Source: a virus. Taken from it: DNA of 32,347 nt. Shown here piece by piece: positions 27,036 through 32,347 of the stretch. The translations under genes were made by a program, and so were the position numbers. Position 1 is the first letter of the stretch. Each line of letters opens with the position of its first letter. The stretch lies in IMG/VR virus record IMGVR_UViG_3300047557_000737, positions 1 to 32,347 of that record, one strand, 5' to 3'. A model generated the notes under the pieces. The model was not told the DNA's origin. It did not search any database and saw only the letters and a list, made by a program, of their open reading frames with translations.

Positions 27036-28112
27036 ATGAGAATTTGCATCGTTTACAACGCCCACCCAACGGGGTGTTCCTTCTACCGCTTGGAGATGCC
27101 GAACGCTTACCTTGGCGACAACTACACCGAGTTTGACTATGTGTGCGTTGACAACATCGCCAATGTCAAGGATGAGGACCTAAAGACGGTTGATATATGG
27201 CTATTTAATCGCTTGTGGTGTCAAGGTACCTTGGACCAAATTCGTAATGTCTATAAGGCTTTGACGGCCTTTGGAGCGAAGGTTATCTTGGACCTTGACG
27301 ACTACTGGGTGCTGGAGAGCGGCCACATCATGTACCGCCACTACCTGTCCACGAAATTGGATGAGCAGATACGGGAGCATATCCGTCTTGCGGATCATGT
27401 GACTACGACCACGGAACACCTTGCGCAGAAGATACGCCTGCTCAACAAGAAGGTCACCATCCTTCCCAACGAGCCTTACGAAGCCTACCAGCAGTATATC
27501 CCCGACACGACGACAGAACCCGAACCGCACCTGTTTAAAATCGGGTGGTTCGGCGGGGCGCAACACCAAGAGGACATCGCCTTGGTGGAGCATTCCTTTG
27601 GACTGCTGGCCCACGACCATTCCCTTGACGGCCGATACAAAATCTACCTTGGCGGATGGAACGACAACAACCCCGTTTACGACGATTACGAGCGGATGCT
27701 ATCGTGCAGGGGACTGAATAAGAACTACGGCAGAATCCAAGCCGCTGACATCTACTCCTATGTCGGCGGGTACAACTTCATCAACGCCACCATCGCACCG
27801 CTCCGGGATACCAAGTTTAACCGCCTTAAATCCGAATTGAAGGTGGTGGAAGCAGGCTGGATGGGCAAGGCTATCATCGCCTCGGAAACCATTCCGTACA
27901 CGGACATATTAGTCCATGGCCACAACGGTCTGCTGATACCTTATGGGAAGAAAGACGCTTGGTACAAGGCGGTCAGAAAATTCGTAAACGAACCCGACTA
28001 CGCTCGCTCCCTTGCCGTGCAGTTGTCCAAGGATGTTCGTGAGAGGTTTGATATTACCAAGACCGCCGAGCGCAGGGCTGAACTCTACCGAAGTATTGGG
28101 CGCAAATTGTGA
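27036..28112 (+). CDS. Glycosyltransferase (GT-B, family 4-like)
   Basis: A 358-aa protein. The N-terminal half has RICIVYNAHPTGCSFYRLEM and VILDLDDYWVL, the C-terminal half KIGWFGGAQHQEDIALVEHS, NFINATIAPLRDTKFNRLKS, ELKVVEAGWMGKAIIASE and VHGHNGLLIPYG, all typical of GT4 enzymes; E850-type and K/R donor-site residues map to the LRDTKFNRLKSELKVVE region. It should transfer a sugar from a nucleotide-sugar donor. The frame is open further upstream through the terminator; the ATG at 27036 is chosen because the fold and promoter box fit. It sits alone between the tail tube gene and small virion genes, so a virion protein may be its target. Confidence 0.82.
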   Translation: MRICIVYNAHPTGCSFYRLEMPNAYLGDNYTEFDYVCVDNIANVKDEDLKTVDIWLFNRLWCQGTLDQIRNVYKALTAFGAKVILDLDDYWVLESGHIMYRHYLSTKLDEQIREHIRLADHVTTTTEHLAQKIRLLNKKVTILPNEPYEAYQQYIPDTTTEPEPHLFKIGWFGGAQHQEDIALVEHSFGLLAHDHSLDGRYKIYLGGWNDNNPVYDDYERMLSCRGLNKNYGRIQAADIYSYVGGYNFINATIAPLRDTKFNRLKSELKVVEAGWMGKAIIASETIPYTDILVHGHNGLLIPYGKKDAWYKAVRKFVNEPDYARSLAVQLSKDVRERFDITKTAERRAELYRSIGRKL

Positions 28113-28135
28113 AATTCGGGCGCAAAGTACATTTA
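28107..28135 (+). promoter_or_regulatory. Promoter of portal operon
   Basis: TTG (28107-28109), 18-nt gap, TACATTTA (28128-28135), the same spacing as in the fibre promoter at 222-251. The ATG of the next gene follows at 28144. The -33 part lies in the last codons of the glycosyltransferase gene. Confidence 0.5.
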
Positions 28136-28143
28136 GGGTTAGG

Positions 28144-28542
28144 ATGATATACCTATCCCCCAACACCACCAACACGATTGTCGTCACTTGGACGCAGCGG
28201 GCCTCATCGGGCGACCGCTTTATCTTACGGCTCACCAACATCGCCAAGAACGTCAGCACCGACTTCACGCTGCTGAAATCGGCCAACCTTTCCAACTACA
28301 CCGAACGCTATGACAAATTTTCGCTTGCCGTGGGGTCGCTTGAAACAGGCTCGTATAAGTATGAAGTTTACGATACCAGTAGCACGGTTGGTGCAGCCGT
28401 TGCGGTGGTTGAAACGGGCTTGGCGTATGTACAGGTAGTATCGCTGACCTTCAACACCTTCGCAAATTCCATCCAGTACACTGTCTTCGGTTCATCCGAC
28501 GAGGGTGTCTTTGACCAAACCTTTGACCAATCCTTCGCATGA
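28144..28542 (+). CDS. Small virion protein, unknown
   Basis: A 132-aa beta-rich protein, MIYLSPNTTNTIVVTWTQRA, then SGDRFILRLTNIAKNVS and GSYKYEVYDTSS, looking like a fibronectin- or Ig-like beta-sandwich that ends with GSSDEGVFDQTFDQSFA. I recognise this design (a sandwich starting MIYL) from Bacteroidetes phage structural operons, but not its role. The frame is open upstream across the previous gene; the ATG at 28144 is chosen because the preceding gene ends at 28112 and the promoter box lies between. It overlaps the next gene by 4 nt. Confidence 0.65.
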   Translation: MIYLSPNTTNTIVVTWTQRASSGDRFILRLTNIAKNVSTDFTLLKSANLSNYTERYDKFSLAVGSLETGSYKYEVYDTSSTVGAAVAVVETGLAYVQVVSLTFNTFANSIQYTVFGSSDEGVFDQTFDQSFA

Positions 28543-29093
28543 GCGTACAAACGAGAACCCAGTTGCAGACGAGTGCTGCTACCATCACCAACGAAACCGC
28601 CGCAGGAGCGAACACCGCCGCCCGTGTGGGTGGCCTATTCGACGACCTTGCCGACACCGCCACCCTTGACCGAGAGCGGGGTGTGGCGAACCTTTACCTT
28701 GATTCCGATACCAACTTTACACCCACCCAAGGGAGCGCAGTAAAACTGAACTCTACGATGAAGTCGGGATTGCTGACTACCTACAACTTCACACGGACCA
28801 CAAATTCTATCACCTACACAGGCACGACTAATGCGGCTTTGCGGGTGTCCGTCAGCATGGTGTTGTCGCAGAACAATAACACGCAATTAAAGGTGTATAT
28901 CGCCAAGAATGGTAATGCCATCAACCAGTCCATGACCGACTTGACAACCACCCACACTAACGGCCATGCGGTGTTCACGGAAACCGTTCTACAAGGTACT
29001 GCAAACGATGAATTTACCATCCTAATCAACGCCATTGATTCGGGTATCCCCATCACGATTTCGGCCCTATCATTCACCGTACACACGCTATGA
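28539..29093 (+). CDS. Virion protein with helical N-terminus and jelly-roll-like C-terminus
   Basis: A 184-aa protein. Residues about 1-45 carry TRTQLQTSAATITNETAAGA, NTAARVGGLFDDLADT, a conserved trimerising or attachment helix in Bacteroidetes phage structural proteins. Residues about 60-184 are a beta domain (LRVSVSMVLSQNNNTQLKVY, HAVFTETVLQGTANDEFTIL) resembling TNF/C1q-like jelly rolls. A decoration or fibre-type function is plausible. It overlaps the portal start by 4 nt (ATGA at 29090). Confidence 0.65.
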   Translation: MSVQTRTQLQTSAATITNETAAGANTAARVGGLFDDLADTATLDRERGVANLYLDSDTNFTPTQGSAVKLNSTMKSGLLTTYNFTRTTNSITYTGTTNAALRVSVSMVLSQNNNTQLKVYIAKNGNAINQSMTDLTTTHTNGHAVFTETVLQGTANDEFTILINAIDSGIPITISALSFTVHTL

Positions 29094-31342
29094 GTATAAA
29101 GCAATCATTCACCCAATGGCTGGGCATTGAACACAAGGTCCCCGTGATGCTTGAAAACAAAGCGGGCAAATACATCACCTACGGGGCGTTCAATGAATAC
29201 CCCTACTACCTGTTGGACAACTATCGCCGCAGTTCCAAGCACAACGCTATCGTCAACGGCAAAGTGAACTACATCGTGGGCGGTGGATGGCAACCTGGGG
29301 AGAAGATGACCGTTGAGCAGCAGGCCCGCTACGCCAAGTTTTTTGATGGTTTGTCTGAGCATGACGACTTGAACGACATCACCGAAAAACTTGTTTTGGA
29401 CTTGGAGATTTTCAACGGGTTTGCCGTTGCCGTCACTTGGAACAAGATGGGAACCATCGCCAAGATGGAACACATCCCCTTTGAAAAAATCCGAGTGGAC
29501 AAAGACGAGCGGATGTTTCAGGTGGCAGAATGGTACAACGACGACATGGTGCAACTATATCCCAAAATCGGCGATGTAGAGAAAATCCCCGCCTTTGATG
29601 CTGACAACCGAATCGGCAAGCAACTATTCTACTATCGGGTCTATGCAGCGGGTGTCAAGTCCTATCCCCTGCCCGAATACATGGGAGGGTTGGCTTGGAT
29701 AGAAGCGGATGTGCAGGTAGCCAACTTTCACAACAACAACCTGCGGAATAACTTTTGGGGCGGCTATCTCATCAACTTCAACAACGGTATCCCTACACCC
29801 GAAGAACAGGGCGACATTGAACGCCAAATCAAGCGCAAGTTCAGCGGCACGGACAACGCTGGCCGATTCGTTGTAACCTTCAATGACGATGTGTCAAAGG
29901 CTCCGACGCTTGAACCGCTCACACCGTCCGACATGGACAAGCAGTTTGAAATCTTGAACAAGGCCATCCAGCAGGAAATCTTTATCTCGCACCGTGTGGT
30001 CAACCCGATGCTATTCGGGGTCAAGACCGAAGGGCAACTTGGCGGCAGGCAGGAATTGGTGGAGGCTTATGAGTTATTTAAGGCGACCTATGTGAACGAC
30101 CGAGTTCGCAAGGTGGAGCGGATGATTAACTATTTGGGTTCGTTCAATGGCGTGGAGGGGATGGAATTGATGCCTGTGGAACCAATCACCGAACAGTTGA
30201 GCGAAACGGCAATGATTCAAGCAATGACCCCAGCAGAACTTCGTGAGAAGGCTGGCTTGCCTCCGATTGAAATCAAGACCGAGAGCAGCGTGCAGGATGT
30301 CATCACAGCCATAAATAGCCTCTCTCCGCTCGTTGCAAACAAGGTGCTGGAGTCAATGTCACCCAATGAAATTCGTGCGCTTGTATCGCTTCCTGCGAAG
30401 CCTGAAGGACAAGGTCTTGCGCCTGATACGGCAACCGAAGTAAGCCCCGAACCAACTGCACCGCAAGGCTTGGCCTCCAACGACAACATCAAGAAACTGT
30501 CGGGCAGGGAATACCAGAACCTTATGCGTATCGTTCGGCATTATGCCCAAGAAAAAATCACCTTGGAGATGGCTCGCACGATGCTATCCGCTGGTTTCGG
30601 GTTGACCCCCGAAGAAGTGAACACCCTGCTCGGAGTGCAAGAGCAGGCGTTCTCCGAGCCTACATGGGGCGAAGAAGATACCGAGGACTATGGATGGGGG
30701 GACGAGGAATTCAAGGTCTTGGAGGTGGTTGCCAGTAAGTTTGGAAGCAACGCCGACGAGTATGTTGTCATGCACTCCAAGCCAATGCGGTTTGATGCCG
30801 ATTTAGACGACCAGGTGCGTCAAGCGTTTGCGGAACTTGGGGAAGAAGAAAAAGAACTGGACAAAAAAATTGAAGCATATCGCAAGAAGAACCGAGATGC
30901 CTCCGTGGAAGAAATGGCCAAGGAGTTCGGGGTCAGCAAGGCCAAGGTCGCCAAGCGGGTCGCCTACTTGATTACCAAGGACCGTTACCCCATCGCCCGG
31001 GCCGTGGATCAAATTGCAGAGCAGAACCTGCCCAAGAACATCAAGGAGGTCGCAGAACCCGTGCTGGAAGTCCGCTACAAATACGCTTGGGCCGCTGGTT
31101 TCAGCAACAAGGACAAACGCAGCAGCCGTGAGTTCTGCAAGGTAATGCTGGACTTGGCTGACCAGGGCAAGGTTTACACCCGTGACGACATCAACGGTAT
31201 TTCCAACATCATGGGCTACTCGGTTTGGAATCGCAGAGGCGGTTGGTACCATACCGCCAGCGGAGTGAACCGTCCACAATGCCGCCATGTATGGGAGCAG
31301 CAAATCGTCATCCGCAAGGGCAATAAAATCACAAAAGCATGA
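29090..31342 (+). CDS. Portal protein with long C-terminal extension
   Basis: A 750-aa protein, well above the usual 400-550 aa of portals. Residues about 1-400 have portal features: YLLDNYRRSSKHNAIVNGKV, YIVGGGW, FEKIRVDKDERMFQVAEWYN, NFNNGIPTPEEQGDIERQIK, FISHRVVNPMLFGVK. It forms the DNA gate at one capsid vertex. Residues about 440-750 add a second part: SGREYQNLMRIVRHYAQEKI, a helix-turn-helix-like EMAKEFGVSKAKVAKRVAYL near 605-628 and a conserved end with SREFCKVMLDLADQGKVYTR, NRRGGWYHT and CRHVW at 731-735. That end resembles the MuF-type head proteins, so portal and minor head functions may be fused. Confidence 0.82.
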   Translation: MSIKQSFTQWLGIEHKVPVMLENKAGKYITYGAFNEYPYYLLDNYRRSSKHNAIVNGKVNYIVGGGWQPGEKMTVEQQARYAKFFDGLSEHDDLNDITEKLVLDLEIFNGFAVAVTWNKMGTIAKMEHIPFEKIRVDKDERMFQVAEWYNDDMVQLYPKIGDVEKIPAFDADNRIGKQLFYYRVYAAGVKSYPLPEYMGGLAWIEADVQVANFHNNNLRNNFWGGYLINFNNGIPTPEEQGDIERQIKRKFSGTDNAGRFVVTFNDDVSKAPTLEPLTPSDMDKQFEILNKAIQQEIFISHRVVNPMLFGVKTEGQLGGRQELVEAYELFKATYVNDRVRKVERMINYLGSFNGVEGMELMPVEPITEQLSETAMIQAMTPAELREKAGLPPIEIKTESSVQDVITAINSLSPLVANKVLESMSPNEIRALVSLPAKPEGQGLAPDTATEVSPEPTAPQGLASNDNIKKLSGREYQNLMRIVRHYAQEKITLEMARTMLSAGFGLTPEEVNTLLGVQEQAFSEPTWGEEDTEDYGWGDEEFKVLEVVASKFGSNADEYVVMHSKPMRFDADLDDQVRQAFAELGEEEKELDKKIEAYRKKNRDASVEEMAKEFGVSKAKVAKRVAYLITKDRYPIARAVDQIAEQNLPKNIKEVAEPVLEVRYKYAWAAGFSNKDKRSSREFCKVMLDLADQGKVYTRDDINGISNIMGYSVWNRRGGWYHTASGVNRPQCRHVWEQQIVIRKGNKITKA

Positions 31343-31920
31343 AGGCACTTTTCATAAGCGAACAAACCCTGCTGGACAACTCGGTCATAAACGAGAATGT
31401 ATCGTTTACACAAATACGGCCAACGATTGTCAAGGTGCAGGAGATGCGGATTCAGCCTATCGTTGGGTCGGCCTTGTACTCGGAAATGGTGACGCAGGTT
31501 GTGAGCGGCACGACTACTGCCTTGAACACGACGCTCTTGGAGGACTACATCCAACCCGCTATGGTGCAATGGCTCTATTACGAGTTGCCGATGGTGCTTG
31601 CCTTCAAATACATGAACAAGGGCATGGTCCGCAGAACCAGCGAGGAATCCTCCCAAATGAGCATGGACGAAATCACCCGCTTGACGGACAAAGTGAAGAA
31701 CGATGCCGAGTGGTACTCCGAGAGGATTACCCGGTACTTGATGGAGAACCGCACCGATTACCCGCTCTTCAACTCCCCGCCATCGGCCTTGGACACCATC
31801 TACCCGAACGGTACGAATTACAACACGGGGATGGCCTTGGATGCAAGAACTCTGCGCCGTGGTGCTGGCTTGGATAGACCTTGGCATTACGGATATGACC
31901 CTTACTGCTCCAACTGCTGA
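31339..31920 (+). CDS. Head-tail adaptor (DUF6712-like)
   Basis: A 193-aa protein following the portal with a 4-nt overlap (ATGA). MKALFISEQTLLDNSVINEN, VSFTQIRPTIVKVQEMRIQP and LEDYIQPAMVQWLYYELPMV form a helical core seen in gp6/Ad1-like connectors of Bacteroidetes phages. The C-terminal TIYPNGTNYNTGMAL region is flexible, ending CSNC. It should sit under the portal and seal the head-to-tail channel. The DUF name is from memory. Confidence 0.7.
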   Translation: MKALFISEQTLLDNSVINENVSFTQIRPTIVKVQEMRIQPIVGSALYSEMVTQVVSGTTTALNTTLLEDYIQPAMVQWLYYELPMVLAFKYMNKGMVRRTSEESSQMSMDEITRLTDKVKNDAEWYSERITRYLMENRTDYPLFNSPPSALDTIYPNGTNYNTGMALDARTLRRGAGLDRPWHYGYDPYCSNC

Positions 31921-31965
31921 AATCTATGGGCGCACACGCAAAAAACATCTTGAAATTACAGGCTT

Positions 31966-32347
31966 ATGTCATGGATAAAAATCAAGCAAGCACTCCTTGC
32001 GCTTGCAAATGCCCACCCGCAAGTAAACTCCTTCGGAACGGGAGACCCGCTTGCAATCGGGACCGACAACACGATAAACCTTCGCACCCCAAGCCGTGAG
32101 CGAATCGTCTATCCGTTGGTGTTTGCGGATGTGCAGTCAGCGACTACGGATGCTGGCACTTTGGCTCTTGTGGTCGGTGTCTATTTTAGCGACCGAGTGG
32201 AATCCATTGCCACGATGGGAGGCGTGGTTTCGGGCAGTCCAACGCTTGGCTGGCAGGATAATGAGGACGAGGTTTTGAGCGACCAACTGCAAATCGCTCA
32301 GGACTTCATTTCAAGCCTTACAAACGACCCGACGCAAGAGTGGACCC
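31966..32347 (+). CDS. Neck/tail-completion protein, 5' part (continues at base 1)
   Basis: Starts MSWIKIKQALLALANAHPQV, then FGTGDPLAIGTDNTINL and RIVYPLVFADVQ, and runs off the window end in frame with 1-241. The first ATG after the in-frame stop at 31951-31953 is at 31966, 45 nt after the adaptor gene. The complete protein is 167 aa. Conserved nEdEvLSDqlqia-DFI and AGW motifs lie in the part at the window start. It probably caps or completes the tail at the neck. Confidence 0.7.
   Translation, partial: MSWIKIKQALLALANAHPQVNSFGTGDPLAIGTDNTINLRTPSRERIVYPLVFADVQSATTDAGTLALVVGVYFSDRVESIATMGGVVSGSPTLGWQDNEDEVLSDQLQIAQDFISSLTNDPTQEWT
32229..32347. repeat. Terminal direct repeat, right copy (contig overlap)
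   Basis: Exact copy of 1-119. Counting it once gives a circular genome of 32,228 bp. Confidence 0.93.

Noticed and set aside
28012-28143. Upstream extension of the 28144 gene
   Set aside because: It overlaps the end of the glycosyltransferase gene in another frame and precedes a promoter box; ATG 28144 is better.
31926-32099. 57-codon frame starting MGAHAKNILK
   Set aside because: It overlaps the well-supported neck gene starting at 31966 in another frame and has a Cys/Pro/Arg-rich shadow composition.
1-32347. Alternative genetic code (stop reassignment)
   Set aside because: All three stop codons end well-supported genes (for example TAG at 6898, 12345, 18387 and 26942), and no conserved protein is broken by an in-frame stop.

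Overview
The window is a complete, circularly closed tailed-phage genome that most likely infects a Bacteroidetes (Bacteroidota) host. Bases 1-119 are repeated exactly at 32229-32347, so the unique genome is about 32,228 bp and one gene runs across the ends (31966 to 241). The host inference rests on recurring TAnnTTTG-type -7 promoter boxes (TATCTTTG, TAACTTTG, TACATTTA) instead of TTGACA/TATAAT, and on protein families I associate with Bacteroidetes phages: the VirE/BT4734-type primase-helicase, the long portal with a C-terminal CRHxW tail, the tail tube and neck proteins. The standard genetic code fits, since TAA, TGA and TAG all end genes. I see no tRNA, integrase, DNA polymerase, transposase, CRISPR array or reverse transcriptase, so the phage looks lytic (or at least non-integrating) and dependent on the host replisome.

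Layout. 31966-241 and 267-2314: neck/tail-completion protein, small structural proteins, a LamG-type receptor-binding fibre and a conserved partner. 2326-3712: holin-like protein, membrane-anchored coiled coil, metallophosphoesterase. 3767-4440 is the only leftward unit: an amidase endolysin preceded by an 83-aa gene, meeting the rightward genes at a pair of hairpins. 4441-4590 is a divergent control region with operator-like repeats. 4591-6900: early genes, including an ERF/Rad52-like candidate, a winged-helix regulator and an SSB-like protein. 6901-7038: promoter, possible leader peptide and strong terminator. 7039-11236: primase-helicase, iteron-rich candidate origin, DEAH helicase, VRR-NUC nuclease. 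11257-13459: small accessory genes (lipoprotein, DUF551-like, DnaA domain IV-like, sigma-like factor, membrane protein).

13419-15639: conserved phage protein and the two terminase subunits. 15650-17647: micro membrane protein, glycosyltransferase-like protein, methyltransferase, GT2-like protein. 17644-24141: tail genes (chaperone with a -1 frameshift, gp10-like protein, baseplate/tail-tip proteins, tape measure). 24159-26349: capsid genes (XkdF-like protease, scaffold, major capsid protein). 26417-31920: tail tube, a second glycosyltransferase, small virion proteins, portal and head-tail adaptor. Tail genes before head genes, with the portal last, is unlike the usual lambdoid order.

Most notable points: (i) six transcription units have a -7-like box ending only 3-5 nt before the start codon, which implies leaderless mRNAs; (ii) a candidate origin at 9212-9480 combines repeated TAGTCACTA/AGTAACTAT motifs with a 44-bp alternating purine-pyrimidine tract, about 2.5 kb upstream of a DnaA domain IV-only protein; (iii) a programmed -1 frameshift at a T9 tract in the tail chaperone; (iv) glycosyltransferases and a methyltransferase embedded in the virion operon; (v) one or two short promoter-to-terminator transcripts that may be small RNAs or attenuators. 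All family assignments are from reading the translations and were not checked against databases.
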